Assembly: GCA_028274465.1 (NCBI GenBank)
Contig: CM051456.1
Coordinates: 7,627,545 to 7,691,544, forward strand
From: Plantago ovata
Lineage: Eukaryota > Streptophyta > Magnoliopsida > Lamiales > Plantaginaceae
Direction: 5' to 3'
Length of the DNA stretch: 64,000 nt
The stretch's first letter is position 1. The number at the start of each line of letters is the position of its first letter. This document shows, in pieces, positions 9,421-21,975 of the stretch. Below the pieces are notes generated by a model. That model was not told the origin of the DNA and did no database searches. It saw only the letters and a list, made by a program, of their open reading frames with translations. The position numbers and the translations under genes are program-made.

Positions 9421-10756
9421 ACTTGTTAGTTTACTCACCAGATCTCATCATCTTCACTCTCCAGATTCGAATGAATCCGGTGAGATTTCACACACGTAGA
9501 TCTATCATCTTTGTTGATGTTAGTCCTGGTTATGCCGTTTCATTCATCACCAGATCGCTATAATACAAAGCTCATTCAAGGCGAGGACATGACAGAAATA
9601 TCTTTCTGATTCGCTTAGCCTAATTTCATTCACTGGCATCATCATCATTCACTAAAATCACCGTCTCAGTTGATTTATCAGTTTCACTATCTCACATCAC
9701 ATAGCGTGATATTGTTGTGTCAAGTTCTCATCATGGATTCAAATGAATGAATTGGGCGAGATTTGTCTTACTGAAAATGATCGATCGAGAATTGATGGAG
9801 AGCAAACTAGTGTGATTCAATCTGCTACACCTCTTTGGAGCGTTGGTCGGTATTACTTCAGTTTCACGGTGTTTATGTGTGGATCTAATGCGCACCTTCA
9901 CCCAACTCAACGCATTTCTTTCTCTCAAGCACCAGCAGCACTTGTGCTTGTTAATGCTCCGCTTCACGTCACTCCTATCAAGTTGTTTTCCTATCAATCT
10001 GTTGAAAACAGTTCATACTCATTTGTATCAGTTGCTCTTAGTTAGTTCATCATGATTTCAATTTTCAGTCATCTCAATTGCGTTGGATAAGAGAGGAGAA
10101 TCAATAACTCTGAGATAGCAGACTGCTGGATATGACTTCTTATATTAGCCGCAGACCCATAACAGAGTGATGATTTCCCTCAATTATTCTTCTGGTATGA
10201 TTATTACCTTCTCTGGTTTTATGTATCACATTTGATATTATATGTTGGCATCATGTGTCATGTGCATGCATATAATTAGTTGCATTATTATTGATATGGT
10301 TTATATTGCCATCTTAATTCATACATCGAATTGTGTTTTCCTATCCAGTTGAAGCAAAATCATTTGAATTTTTTTGTCATCATCATGTGTAACTTCTTCA
10401 TAACTGATCTAGCTGCTCATACTTTACATCAAAGAAATAGCAACAACATTTTATCCTTCAATCAGTGAAAGAAAGCAAGAGTATGCATCAGTTTATATAT
10501 GTTAGATTTAAATTAGGCTAGCTAGAATGATTAGTAGCATGTGTTAGATATTTTTTCCGTCATGTATTAATGCTACAGGCTAGTCACTGTAAACTAAACT
10601 ACACAGACTGATTATTCATTCATTCAATAAACATACAGTTAATTTACATAGCTTCTTTCAATTCAATGATCGATCTCCAGCTCCATCTCTTCTTTCTGCT
10701 GCAATTCTGAGAGTATCAGAAGAGCCAGCTGCCATTTTCTTCAGGGCGATTTTCCG
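9421..10756. other. intergenic DNA downstream of the AKT1-like gene
   Basis: Open frames exist (the longest is 9743-10045) but none resembles a known family. Two partly similar phrases (ATTCGAATGAATCCGG near 9464 and ATTCAAATGAATGAATTGGG near 9736) hint at an internal repeat. The part next to 10756 is probably the 3' UTR of the minus-strand channel gene. Confidence 0.5.
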
Positions 10757-13309
10757 CTAGCTCACGAAGACCAAATGATCCCCATCTCTTATCACTTCAA
10801 TATCCTCTATCGCTGCCCCATCGTTACTCACAATCTTCGCACCAGAAATTCCATATCGCTTTGCCCCAATTTCTAACAATTCCTCAAAGCTACGTGGAAG
10901 CAAGATCAGCTTTCCTCCGAGATCTCCTTTTTCTGGACAACTCACCTTCACTCGAGCAGCAAAGCCAGCAACACAACTGCTTGTCACCTTATCGACTGAG
11001 GAAAGCAATGTACTTTGTGCTGCTTCTGCTGACATAATCCCGAATAAGGAATTCGAAAAGTTACTTTTTGTCCTACGTTTAGGAGGACGGGATGTTTTCC
11101 CCCAATTAGATCCATCTGGAAAGCGTAACATGGTCGGCTCACTTTGATACCTCCCCTGCAGGAAGCGAACTTCATCAGGAATTGGGGCGGTTGATGAATC
11201 AATCTTAAGTGCATCCTGAGATTCGAAGAGTTCAATGATATCCTCATGTCCTTGCTGTTCTGCTAGCTCTCTTGCAGTCCAACCGTTTCCGTCCACCTTT
11301 TCCATATTAGCACCTTGCGTTAGAAGAAACTTTACAATTTCCGCATTTCCTTCACAAACTGCGATATGGAGGGCCGTGCAGCTACCGTCGTTCTCCTTCG
11401 GCTGAGTGACATCTCCACCGTGGCGAACGATCTCCTTAAGCAATGCCAAGTTGTTCTGTTCAGCAGCCATACAAGAAAATGAACCAACGTCTCCAGTTGT
11501 TATTTGAGCACCGTTCTCGGATAATAGCTTGATTATACTAGGTTTGTGCACGCCAAGATTGAGCATTGCTTCCCACAGTGGTACACTTCCTTGGTTATCT
11601 CTGCTGTTAGGATCTGCTCCATAGTCCAACAGCAGAAGAGCACAGTTTTCACTTCCGTTCGCTGCTGCCAAATGCAGCGGCGTCCTCCCATTATTGTCTG
11701 ATTCATTAGCGTCTAAACCCCTCTTCAACAAATTCTGCAGTAGCAAATCATCTCCTCTTTGCGCTGCAAAGCCTAGAGTGAGAGGAAGTTCCATTCTTCC
11801 CCGAGCCAGCATTCTTTCAGTCTCTCGTAGAACACCCTCCATTACAGGGTCCTTGAAGCCCTTTAAATGCTGGAGAAGATTATTCATGATAATATTCCCA
11901 TCTCCAACATTGGCTTGTATGATATTCAAAAATGTGGTGCGGTTCAGGCGTAGTAGCTGGCTCAATCTTTTCGTTCGCACTGTGAAAAGTTGAGGCCTGT
12001 AACAAAGTACACCAATTTCACCACAAAGCTCACCGGTCTTGGCCTCGCCAATAACCTGTTCAACTCCATTTCTCATAGCTAGTAGATCCACTGCTCCACT
12101 AACAAGAATGTAGAAATCCGTTGGTGCTTCGTTTCTCAAGATTACATCTTCTCTAGGAGGGAAATACTCGGGTTTCATCTCAGAGACCAGCTGGAAGAGT
12201 AGATCATTAGATACTCCGCGGAACAAGTAAACTTTGTCTAACAGAGAGTAGAACAGGAAGTTTGAAATGCTAGAACGTATGGGCTTTGGAAGAGAATCAA
12301 GAGTCTCCTGCTGCTGCAACCCCTCTGAGTCTGTTCGGTACTTTAAGCACAAATGTGAAAGCATTTGGTCTTCAAGGCGTGCAGGCAAATGATTCCGTTG
12401 AGCAAAACTTGAAGCAGCTTGAATTGTATCTCTAAATGCGCGAGTCTTGCTGGTACCATGGACCACCAAATTGGTCATGTTACCAATCAAATAAGATATA
12501 AGTCCCAGGTTAAAAAGCATATAGGCAGTGCTAAATGCCATCTCCCAGGTAGTTATAGCGTGCAAATCTCCATAGCCAACCGTGGTAAGAGTCGTGATTG
12601 ACCAATACATGGATGTAACATAACGTATCCACAGACTTCGTTCATGAAAATTAGGCATAATTCTACCAAGCCATGTGGCATCTCTATTATCATGAAGAAC
12701 AGCAATTAGATAAAAGAAGCAACCAGCGCAGTGAACCGAGAATATTGTAACAGATATCAGCCTTGCACACCTAACCCAAAAGTAGTTGAATTTTCGATCT
12801 TTCTCCAACCTGGAAAATAAGGCTTCAACTCTTCTGAGACGCCAGAGACGAAGCATGTTGAGTAAGCCATAATACCGGAGAGGAGCGAGTTCAGAAGGAA
12901 TTGTAGATATGACATCAAACGCTAACCAAGAAGTCGCGTATTTGAAAGCAATCTGCCTATGGTCGTCTACAAGAAGATACGTTTTTTTATCCAAGAAGGC
13001 TACAAAGAATGTGAGGAAAATATCAATTGCGAAAAAGGCGTTTACGACATTGTCGATGACAGAGAGAGGTCCTTGTGGCTGATCAAGAAATCCAAGTTCA
13101 AAAGGAGAGACCCATGCAGTGTAGAGAACCAAGATAACCAGAAAACCTTGCCAAATTCTGTAAAGACGATCATAGGGCGATATAATGAAAGAACGGACCT
13201 TGATTCTGCGGTTGCTGGTTGAACCAAGAGACGGCAGAATCCCTGTCGATAGACTGTAATGGCTCCCTTCTCTTGAGAACTCCAGTTCGTTAATCTCCGC
13301 CGCCTTCAT
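10757..13309 (-). CDS. AKT1-type Shaker potassium channel, intronless
   Basis: One uninterrupted frame of 850 aa, the normal AKT1 length. The protein has a short N-terminus with [11 protein letters not shown], then S1 (about 55-75), S2-S3, and the voltage sensor S4 with [10 protein letters not shown] (152-161). Next come S5, the pore with selectivity filter TTVGYGD (242-248), S6 (about 258-276, [11 protein letters not shown]), a cyclic-nucleotide-binding-like domain (about 362-480, [17 protein letters not shown]), ankyrin repeats (about 510-695) and a C-terminal KHA domain ending [12 protein letters not shown]1 is the inward-rectifying K+ uptake channel of the root plasma membrane, regulated by CIPK23/CBL kinases. 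Every domain is intact, so a working channel is plausible. Plant Shaker genes normally carry many introns; their total absence suggests a retroposed copy. No poly(A) tract is seen downstream. Confidence 0.95.
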   Translation of the reverse strand: MKAAEINELEFSREGSHYSLSTGILPSLGSTSNRRIKVRSFIISPYDRLYRIWQGFLVILVLYTAWVSPFELGFLDQPQGPLSVIDNVVNAFFAIDIFLTFFVAFLDKKTYLLVDDHRQIAFKYATSWLAFDVISTIPSELAPLRYYGLLNMLRLWRLRRVEALFSRLEKDRKFNYFWVRCARLISVTIFSVHCAGCFFYLIAVLHDNRDATWLGRIMPNFHERSLWIRYVTSMYWSITTLTTVGYGDLHAITTWEMAFSTAYMLFNLGLISYLIGNMTNLVVHGTSKTRAFRDTIQAASSFAQRNHLPARLEDQMLSHLCLKYRTDSEGLQQQETLDSLPKPIRSSISNFLFYSLLDKVYLFRGVSNDLLFQLVSEMKPEYFPPREDVILRNEAPTDFYILVSGAVDLLAMRNGVEQVIGEAKTGELCGEIGVLCYRPQLFTVRTKRLSQLLRLNRTTFLNIIQANVGDGNIIMNNLLQHLKGFKDPVMEGVLRETERMLARGRMELPLTLGFAAQRGDDLLLQNLLKRGLDANESDNNGRTPLHLAAANGSENCALLLLDYGADPNSRDNQGSVPLWEAMLNLGVHKPSIIKLLSENGAQITTGDVGSFSCMAAEQNNLALLKEIVRHGGDVTQPKENDGSCTALHIAVCEGNAEIVKFLLTQGANMEKVDGNGWTARELAEQQGHEDIIELFESQDALKIDSSTAPIPDEVRFLQGRYQSEPTMLRFPDGSNWGKTSRPPKRRTKSNFSNSLFGIMSAEAAQSTLLSSVDKVTSSCVAGFAARVKVSCPEKGDLGGKLILLPRSFEELLEIGAKRYGISGAKIVSNDGAAIEDIEVIRDGDHLVFVS

Positions 13310-13373
13310 CTTATTATTCTTGAAAATTTTGTATGAATCTTTTTAGAAATTAGGGAACTTACCTTAGTGTGTG

Positions 13374-13386
13374 TATATTTATATGT
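13374..13386 (-). promoter_or_regulatory. TATA box of the AKT1-like gene
   Basis: On the minus strand, ACATATAAATATACAC lies about 65-75 bp upstream of the ATG at 13309, right next to the block shared with the BAG gene promoter. Confidence 0.5.
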
Positions 13387-13389
13387 TTA

Positions 13390-13510
13390 GTTACTCTTGA
13401 GAAGAAGAGATTTGAAATCTCCGAGTCCTACGAGGTTTTGAATTTTGATTTCGAACCTAAATATGCCTGCTTACTATCCTCAACATTCTGGACTACTTCT
13501 GGCCTTCTGG
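13390..13510. repeat. shared upstream block, copy 2 (copy 1 at 8400-8530)
   Basis: See copy 1. It begins just upstream of the putative TATA box of the AKT1-like gene and is in the same orientation relative to its gene as copy 1 is to the BAG gene. Confidence 0.85.
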
Positions 13511-15324
13511 GTACGTGTCTTTTAGCCGACAAAGATACAGTGTCGTAGTATTATGTGTATAGGGTACTGAGTTATTATAAATAGCAGGAAAACCCCCCAC
13601 ATTTATGAGAATTAATATTATAGAGATCCCCACGAGCATTCGCATCAGTTTCCCTATAAAAATTTCTCTAAAATCGTTTTAAACTCGTTTCCTATAATAT
13701 TTTAAGTATTTAAACAATTCACTAAAATTAGACTCCCTTTTAGTGATATAATGTATATATAAAAAAATAATTTTAATAATTACATATTTTAAATATAGTA
13801 TATAAATTAATAATTAATACACTAAAAATGTTTTAGGCATGCACAATTTTAGACATGTGAATAGTCTTCTCCATTTATTTTGGTGGTCCATACAAATTTT
13901 GGGGAATCTGATATGTTGATTTGTTAGACTTTTACACAAATTTTGATATTCTTGCCAATATATAAGTATAAGGAAACAAATTCATTTTAGGAACCTTTGT
14001 CTCATGGCTATCGATATCTCCATTAGTTATTGATGCATCCAGAGCAACTTACATAAACTCTCCATTATACCCTTATTAGTCAAAGTCTGATGGGTAGTGC
14101 ATGTGGCAAGCCGACACTACCAATCTCCAAAACCGGGCCCTAAGCCTGTAACAATCAACTCCAAGGAAGTACGCAAGGCCTAATCAAACTAAACCTGAGC
14201 ACCGCCTAGAGTTTATTATTAAATTATTAACTTAGGGGCATTGTCTCAAAAACATGATAGTTGAGGAGGTTAATCACCAAATTTATTAGTTTGGGGGGCA
14301 TAATCTCAAAACAGTGGTGGTTTGATCCATTTTTTCCTTATAATTTTAATGTAATGTTATGAGCAAATGGCAAAAATGGTCCAAAAGTTTACCTAGTTTG
14401 GCATATGCAGTACATAGTTTGGTGGTCATGGCAAATATGGTCCATAAGTTTGTTAAAGTTGGCAAATTTGGTACTTTTACGTTGACTTTGCCTATGTGTA
14501 CTTTTTTCAGATGAGATGTCATGCCACCATGGAAAAATTCATGAATAAAAAAGGAAGTCTTAAATTAAGATTTTAACAAAGAAAATAGAAAATTAAAATT
14601 TAATTTAAAAAAAAACTGACAATTAAATATGTAAAAACTAAAGAACCTATCATCATCATCCATTTGAAGCTCGACGAATTGTATGGGATAAATCGATATG
14701 ATCAATCTCTTAGATTATAAACGTCGATTGCTGATGGATAGGAGAAAAGAAAAACTTACTTGATACATGGGCAGCAAGAAAATAGAAGTATACGTAGGGG
14801 AGAATTTTTATTTTATTGGGTAAATTACAAATTAGTTATGTTCCTAATAGTTTCTTATAGATTAGTGATACATGGTAACTTTATTATAAAATAGTGTCAA
14901 AATAGTGATTGCCTATATTAACCTTATTAGATTTTAGCAACTAATCTAATAATTAATATTATAAAAATTAATTTTCTCTTTATTTCTTTCATTAATTAAG
15001 AGAGAGAAATTTGACTTTTATGTTAGCATGTGGAATCTATGGATTAGAATAAATCAGGCTTGGAGTAATTATGAGAAATTCAAAAATCTATTAAAATGAA
15101 TGTAGGCTTGAATTAGGTTTGGATAGAATAAATAAATTTGATTGGCCATTGAATGATAAGCTAGGCATGGAGGACTCTACTTTCATATATAATAATATAA
15201 TATAGAATAGAAGATGTTATGTGCTTTCTCTCTCAAGAACAATAGTCCAATGTATAGTGTATTTGAATCTTTCCGATTGAATAATATTCAATTTTGTTTA
15301 CTAGTTTCGAATTGTGAAATTATA
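13511..15324. other. AT-rich intergenic DNA, repeat-like
   Basis: No gene is supported. The part near 14350-14500 repeats the phrases AAATGGTCCAAAAGTTT and AAATATGGTCCATAAGTTTG, as in old transposon-derived DNA. I cannot assign it to a family. Confidence 0.45.
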
Positions 15325-15480
15325 CAGTTTCTAACGATACAATTCCTTAATTTCCTTAGGAAGCTTGTAAATTAATTTCTAAATTTATATATATTTTTTT
15401 TTATATAGAATTTCTAAATTTATGCATGTATATATTTATTTTTGAGAGAGTAGTTGTTGGATTCATGTGTGCTATGATCT
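15325..15480. repeat. dispersed repeat, copy 2 (copy 1 at about 4240-4400)
   Basis: See copy 1. Confidence 0.65.
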
Positions 15481-15767
15481 CATACTTATTTTTTACAATT
15501 TTCATTGCTTGCTTAGCAGCTACAGGATCTGTGATACAAATTATTACAGGTTACAGTACCATACAGGTGAAATAAATGTGTTTAAAATTGATTTCACTAA
15601 TCTAGTTGTTTCACCGATTCGAACTTCTATGTCAACTTTTTCTTGCGGAACCATGTGTATTGTAATTTGTTTTGCCAATCTTTCCAGGAGAAGTATCATC
15701 ATCAGGATACGGTTAGACTCAATGTACCAGAAACTAGGAATGAATTTTGAGAACCTATAAACTTAGA

Positions 15768-15870
15768 AAATCAGAAGAGCATGCCATTATATTGAGGTCA
15801 TACGCCAATTTCTTCAGGAATATCTTTCGCTCACAAAAACCAAATGATCACCATCTCTTATCACTTCAAA
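15768..15870 (-). pseudogene. AKT1-like relic: end of the KHA domain and 3' flank
   Basis: The minus strand encodes the last residues of an AKT1 channel ([14 protein letters not shown], about 15829-15870), without a stop at the position used by the intact gene. Similarity to the intact gene's 3' flank continues to about 15768 (TCAGAAGAGC..GCCATT, TTCTTCAGG). It aligns with 10690-10802, in the same orientation. Confidence 0.75.
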
Positions 15871-16014
15871 TCTCACTGCAAACAGTATGATAGTATGATA
15901 TGGTATATAGACCTGCTCAGGAGTTATAACAGCTTCATTAAACACACTACTGATTTCTTTAGAATTTTTTTCGATGAAATTCACACACACATAACATAAC
16001 TGAAGTTTTTTTGT

Positions 16015-16345
16015 TTTGTTTTGTTTTTTTTTTTTTTTTGACATAGATGTCACCCTTTTTGCCGTTTATTGTGCTTGTTAATTAGTTTCTATTATCTACT
16101 TGCTACTTATTATCATAATCCAACAAAGACATGGACTGGAGCACCTATGCCTGATTTCCTTACTGAGCTAAGCCTTTGGAGTCGTTATGTTACTGCAATT
16201 TACTGGCCCATTACTACTCTAACAACAATCTGTTATGTAGATTTGCATGCTGAAAAACTTGAGAGGGGTGAAATTTGATATGTTCGCGTTGTAAATTGGG
16301 GGACTCACATCATACTTTATTGGTTACATGACAAATCTTAAACAC
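16015..16345 (+). pseudogene. AKT1-like relic: S5-pore-S6 exon, decayed
   Basis: The plus strand encodes VTLFAVYCAC (S5), then after a frameshift FYYLLAT and NPTKTWTGAPMPDF, SLWSRYVTAIYWPITTLTT and, after a further break, LTSYFIGYMTNL (S6). The selectivity filter reads CYVD in place of GYGD and there is an in-frame stop before S6. A long pyrimidine tract (16000-16039) ending GACATAG directly precedes the homology, exactly like an intron acceptor. The piece therefore probably derives from an intron-containing AKT1 gene, unlike the intronless copy nearby. It is in the opposite orientation to the KHA relic 150 bp away. Confidence 0.8.
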
Positions 16346-17506
16346 CAGAAGTAATCTGAGTTGTTATTAAATGTATTTTTGGTTTTGGATCAATCAGTTC
16401 CTTGATCTCTGCATTCTAGTTGTTTGGTTGTTGTATAGTGTGAATTTGTTTTCCATGTATTGAAATATTTCTAGTTGATGTGATAATAATTTTTTTTAGC
16501 TTTTCCTATTTATGTTTTTATTTTCATTTCTATATAAATCATTATTTATTTTTGAATAAAACATTTAGAGGTATAAAATTGATGTAAAATAATAATTAGA
16601 TTGAATGTATATCTTTTTGTCCTCCTTTCTTGGGGGTCATGTTAGTAATGTTCACGTGACACTAAAATATGGTATAATATGTTTAGTGTGTCGTTTGGAA
16701 GTGTCAGAGTAGATATGTTACTCAGACAACTTCAAAATGTGGTAAAAATACATTTATTTATTATGTGACTTGAGACTCTCATCCATGTTCTCTTTAGTGC
16801 CAATTATAATTGTTGTTTTTCCTAATTAGTTTGACACTGAAGAAAATGCCCACACTATGATATTTTAGTGAAATCATAAAATTAGCCAAACGGCTGACAC
16901 TTCCTGCTAAATGTCATTGATGCTAAAATTGTCACTATATGTGCTAATGATAGTCATTGAATCTTGTTTTTTGTTGTAGTGTACTCTCTTCATTTTTGGG
17001 GCCTGGTGTGTTTTTGGCCTTGGGACAGTAGTGCATGCTTCCAAAGTTTCTGGAGTTTAGCCGTGTATTGGTCTTGGTACATTGTATTGTAAACTCACTG
17101 AGCTTGGGGCATAGTTTATGCTCTTCTTCTAAATAATTTCCTTTTTAGCCAACGTTTTTAAAAAAAATATGCTGAAATAAATAGTTTTAGGGAAAAGCCT
17201 ATATTTTTATGTTTGTTGCCATGTAGTTTAGTGAAGGATTTCGATATATACCTGAAGATCAATTTTATAGTAGCCACCAAAAGAGGAAGACAATTGCCTA
17301 TATTTATAACTCTCATTAGTAGTTTGAAAGAGTTTGCAAATTTGGGTTGATGATGATCTAACGTTCTTGATGTCTTTAAAAATTAGCTTCTTCACCTATA
17401 TAGAAACTTAACGTATTATTTATAAATTAGCTTCTTCACCTATATATATAGAAACTTAACATATTGTTTATAGTCTTCTATTCTCCTCTGGGCAACCAAA
17501 CTTCAA
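16346..17506. other. intergenic DNA with a 44-bp tandem duplication
   Basis: No coding region is supported. Positions 17381-17424 and 17425-17469 are two copies of a 44-bp unit beginning AATTAGCTTCTTCACC. Confidence 0.6.
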
Positions 17507-17644
17507 TTGTCAGTCGTTCATCTTCATCTTCCTCCTCAATCTCGATCCCTATATCCCTGCAAACAATTAGGTCACAAGTGTGCAATTTTCTGTTCCCAAT
17601 TTGAGAATTTTACTACTCTCACTAAAGAGGTCAATTTGGTGCCC

Positions 17645-17715
17645 TTAATTGGGCCAGAAAACTCTACTGGATCTGTCAACGGCCCAAACTTTAAACCTCC
17701 TTCTAACCAAGGCCC
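17645..17715 (+). promoter_or_regulatory. site II (TGGGCC/GGCCCA) elements upstream of the UBE3D-like gene
   Basis: TTGGGCCAG (about 17648), CGGCCCAAAC (about 17681) and AGGCCCAAAT (about 17709) lie 75-140 bp before the ATG. Site II elements typify constitutively expressed growth and organelle-related plant genes. There is no clear TATA box. Confidence 0.5.
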
Positions 17716-17786
17716 AAATCAATACCCGCCAAATACAAAAAAATCCCAAAATTCCAGCCAGCACAACAGAATGAGTAGTAGTAAAT

Positions 17787-20671
17787 ATGTCGCCACCGCA
17801 ATCAGCCGATAAACCTCCGTCCACCGCCGCCCCAAACCCTAATCGGTGGCGGTACACATGGGAAGCTCAATCTCATGCACCAACCCTCCGCCTACTCTTA
17901 TTCAACCCCAAAACGAGGCCTTCTCTCCATTGCAGAGATATCAAGCTCAAGCTATTTCCCGAACAATCTGTGCTCTCGGTTTCGTTTATTGAAAGCAGAG
18001 AAAGTCTTTCAGAGTCCTCGGTTCTGGTCCCAGTTCCTCGAGTTCTGATTGATTCTGATTCTTCAATCCATTCTAGGGCATTCGATGACCACATTGAGGT
18101 TAAGCTCGTTTTGCTGTTGCCAGTGGACCATCCACTTGTTTCGGGGTTCGATACGATTATTAATTCTGAAGGAAATGAGGATGAGTTTTGTCCGATTTCG
18201 TTGGATTCCGGTAACTAAATAATCTTCCTATTGGTTTGTTAGTTGTGGCTTTACACTAGTGTTTGTTGGTCTCATGTATTTGTTTATGTGTGTTTTGTTT
18301 TAGATGTAAATAAGTTATCCGGCATGGAAGAGGTGCATTTCTACTGCCGGAGTTGCTCAGCTAAGTTGACGACTGGTCTCAGGTGTGAAAATTCTTATTT
18401 CTCCCTTTTTGTTGTTTGTTTGAATTTCCTTTTTTGTTTCTATCCTTGTGATTATATGTTTGCTGTAAAATTTTGATTCATAAAGCTGTGTTTCAGTCAT
18501 CATCTGGCGTATCTGTAGCTTTGTGGTAAAACTATATCAGTGAGAACAGAAATCCTGAGTTTTAAGTTGTGTTTACAGATGTTTCCGGGAAATGCCCTCA
18601 GTTAATTGGCGAGATGTTGCTGACAATTGGTTTGGGAATTGTTGTTGCTCATTTGGAGGCATAAGTGAACAGTTGGTTGCAGCGTACGTGAAATCTTATG
18701 CTTGTGAACCAGGTGTGTGTCTCTTGAGTATGACATCTGTTCTTATATGCAAGAACCACCTTCTGGGATTTGAATTCGCTGATGCCAAGGTCAAGCAAAA
18801 GTTAGAGACTAATCATATTTCACAAAGTGATAGCTGTTTGACTACACCTTCCCCAGATGAGCGGGAGGATGTGATATCAGACAAAACGACGATATCTTAT
18901 AATGATGAACACGACGTGGAGGGCAACATGGAATGTGAACCTTCCAAACATGCAGCTAGCAATCATAATTTATCAAGCCTGCCGTTGCATATTGATGAAA
19001 ACAAGGAATCATTGGATGGAGTAAGCTATTTAAGAAAATGTGATAACGGATGTTGTGCTCCAAATGCACTGGACAGCTCTTCAACCGACGCAACTGCTCA
19101 ACTTGTTGAAAATCAGAAAGTATTTCAGGATGGTTTTCTCGGGAGTGGTTTCATGGTTAGATCTTCAGGGCTTTCAAAAGATATTCGGTGGAACGAACTT
19201 TTATGCCGACAATGCTCATGTCTTATTGGGGCATATCCTTGTGTTGAAGATGATGTACCATTAGATGGTGGCGTTCGACTATTCAAGTGCCATATTTCAA
19301 CTTCTTTACTTTCTACTCCATCAAAAGATGCATTCAGGTGAGCTACTTACATAAAATATGGTGTGGGTGAAACTTTTATCATAAATATTAGTAGTAATCT
19401 TTTGATACAAGTTAATAATGAAATATTTTGGATATTGAATAATGACCAGCAGTTATACTCTCTTAATTGTGATTCTGTTATGGTCGTTTTCTGTTTCTTT
19501 CATGGCACATTAGAAATTTCTTTTGATAGGTGAAACATTTTTTTTGGTAGTTTATATAATTTGCTGAAATTTCCTCTCACTGAGGTAAAATTAACAGCAC
19601 TGGGGATCATGTTACAGAGAACTAGATCACCAATGGTCTATAGACTCTATACTCTATAGGATCTGTATGGATTTTTTTTTCGCCACCGTGTACGACCCAG
19701 GTTTTGCCATGGTTAGGTTTGTTCATTTGTTGATACTGATTGTTCATTCTTGTTATCATTTTGCTTCCATGCTGTCCTATGCCCTTTCCCTTGGATAGTA
19801 AGTAGACTGGCTGACTTATTCCATTGTGCATATTACTTTCCTTCAAGACTTCTTTGTCGGGTTAAGTTTTGAGCAAATAACCTATTACATAGACCAGCAT
19901 ATTAATTTATGAACTGATTTATTTTTGTATTGAGATTTGGGGGTGTATTTTTGGTATTCATGAAAGTTATAAGTGAAATCAAATAACCATGAAAGTTTTT
20001 TGCATGAAATGTAATCGAAAGTCTGGTATTTTTCATTCCTTTGATGAAGAGGAACTGAAACATAGTATGTGTTGTAAAGTATTGTTCTTCTGTATGTTTC
20101 CTGTCTTGCTGAAATTTTGGCCTCATATCAGTTCTAATAACACCTTGTTCCACCTCCAAACAGGAAATACACACTGGAAAGGGTCTTCACTAACCAGTTG
20201 CTGGAAAGCGCAGAAGATGAATTGTCATTCAGGACTATAGTGAGGGACATGAGAACTAAATCTCCAGTACTGCAAATTGTTCTCCTTAATCCAAATTCAT
20301 GGTGCTGTTCCGGATATTCTCCAGAACCAGCTGCCAAGTTGGTCATGTGTCCCACAGTCAAAGTTCTGTATTCCGTCTGTGGTCGTGACATGGAAGTCGA
20401 CAAGTAAGCTATTTCCTATTACAGTTATTCTCTTTGACAACCTACTTAAGAGGATCAACTATTGGATTTTGAGGAATTCTTTCGACTGATTTGTGAACTG
20501 TACATACACAGGTCTATAGCTGACAAGGTGAGACAGAATGAAGCTGATGAAGTTTACATGTTCTCATCTCAAATAGTGGAATTAGTTCGAGCATTGGACT
20601 CGAACAACAGTCTAACTCCTCCATCATCCAGATCACTGCAGGGTTTACTTTTATCGTCCATCCGGAGATAA
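17787..20671 (+). CDS. UBE3D-like protein (HECT-like E2-binding, HECT_2 family)
   Basis: Five exons (17787-18210, 18304-18382, 18579-19337, 20164-20403, 20512-20671) join in frame with GT-AG borders to give 553 aa. After RWRYTWEAQSHAPTLRLLLF the N-terminal half is beta-rich. A cysteine pair (HFYCRSCSAKL, residues about 153-162) and a second one (WNELLCRQCSCLIGAYP) flank a variable acidic linker. The C-terminal exons (YTLERVFTNQLLESAEDELSF, LQIVLLNPNSWCC, VLYSVCGRDMEVD) match the family core. Human UBE3D binds the E2 UBE2C and acts as an atypical E3 ligase stabilising CPSF73 and cyclin-related targets; the plant role is unknown. Assignment rests on remembered family features, not a search. Confidence 0.75.
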
Positions 20672-20989
20672 ACACGACACATAATGTCTTTCCAGGACCT
20701 CTTGGTTTTCCAGGAACAACCTATTTATGAAGGTCAGTGCTATATTCTGGAAGACTGTGTGGCAATCCTCTATGCATTTAGCCATGTTGGAACGTATCAA
20801 GAATATTAGACAAGCTTTTCTTTGTTGTTTTGGTCAAATTAATTGTTTGAGGCTGTATCAATTGGCCATTGTGTAGAGAAACTATGAATTTTAGGTCTAC
20901 CTGAGTTTAAGAGTTTTATGGTCTTTAAATTAAACCAATTGCCTACTTTCCTGATCCATTAATACTTGTGGTTTTTGAATTTTGGATGA

Positions 20990-21290
20990 GTCATGAAGTT
21001 AGTGCACCTCCATGCAGCTGTAGAAATTGAGCTGAATTTGTTACTTAATAGAACCTATCTCCTTGTACACCCTCTTTTGGCTTTCGTACATGTAACTGCA
21101 TGCATAACGCCGTTACCTGTGGAGATTCATACTCTCAGGCTACCTTTCAACTGAACCTGTCAAGTAATAGGTCATGTTAAATAAGTCCATATGTTGTCCT
21201 GCATTACCTTCTTTCTGTTGCTCTTGTTTAATTGAAGCGTGACTGGTCCTATCTGTTCGCTACTCACTGTAAAACTTGCTTCTGCCCATT
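20990..21290. repeat. intergenic block, third copy (others at 22880-23190 and 30090-30440)
   Basis: All three share GCTGAATTTGTT, AATAGAACCTAT-like text, GTTACCTGTG/GTTGCCTGTGAAGATTCAT, CTCAAGCTAC and GACTGATCGCATCTGTTC-like text. This one is the most diverged. Confidence 0.75.
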
Positions 21291-21881
21291 GCCAACAATA
21301 TTGGACCAAAAAGGAATGCTGATGCTAACGTTATTAACCATTAGGCAAGGGATTGTATTGGTTGGAAGAATACTTGGTTTATTTCTACTCCAAGTAACAT
21401 GGTAGATGATACTTGTTGAGGTTTTTGTATCCTTTTGAATTTAGCTGTGTGATATTTCAGAAACGAAAATGAGAAATTGGTTAGGGAGACAAAGTCCTTT
21501 TTTTTTTTTTTTTTTTTTTAAATATTTCAAAATCATATAAAGACATTTCGGGATTTTTTAGGTGAATTTCATGGAGACCAATGAAATGATCCATGCTTGA
21601 CACTCTCTCTGTATCTCTTCGTTCCACTGTATTGGGTATGTAGAATCATTCTTTGTGCTGGTCTACTTTTATGGCTAAAAGAGAAGAACATTACGTAGAG
21701 AGAATAATTTCTTTTTGATGTTCCAAGGAATATCACATTAAAGGCTACATATTTACCTAGTAGTCTAGCACGAACTTACGGAATACTAATCAATTATCAA
21801 AATTGAATCTAGTAGGAGTAGGAGGAGGGAAAGTATGGCAGCCTGGTTGAAGTTGAAAAAATAGTATATATCCCCGAACAT

Positions 21882-21975
21882 CAAATAAGTATTGGAAGAT
21901 GCTCCCTGAATCCCTCACAAAGCGAATGCAAATAAGTATTGGAAGATGCTCCCTGAATCCCTCACAAAGCGAATG
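21882..21975. repeat. 47-bp tandem duplication
   Basis: The unit CAAATAAGTATTGGAAGATG... ending AAAGCGAATG occurs at 21882 and again at 21929 with no visible change. Confidence 0.85.

Noticed and set aside
9743..10045. 100-aa frame downstream of the channel gene
   Set aside because: No recognisable motif, competing frames overlap it, and it lies next to a dispersed repeat; chance frame is likelier.
15467..15760. 97-aa plus-strand frame as part of the AKT1 relic
   Set aside because: Neither strand shows AKT1 similarity between 15480 and 15760.
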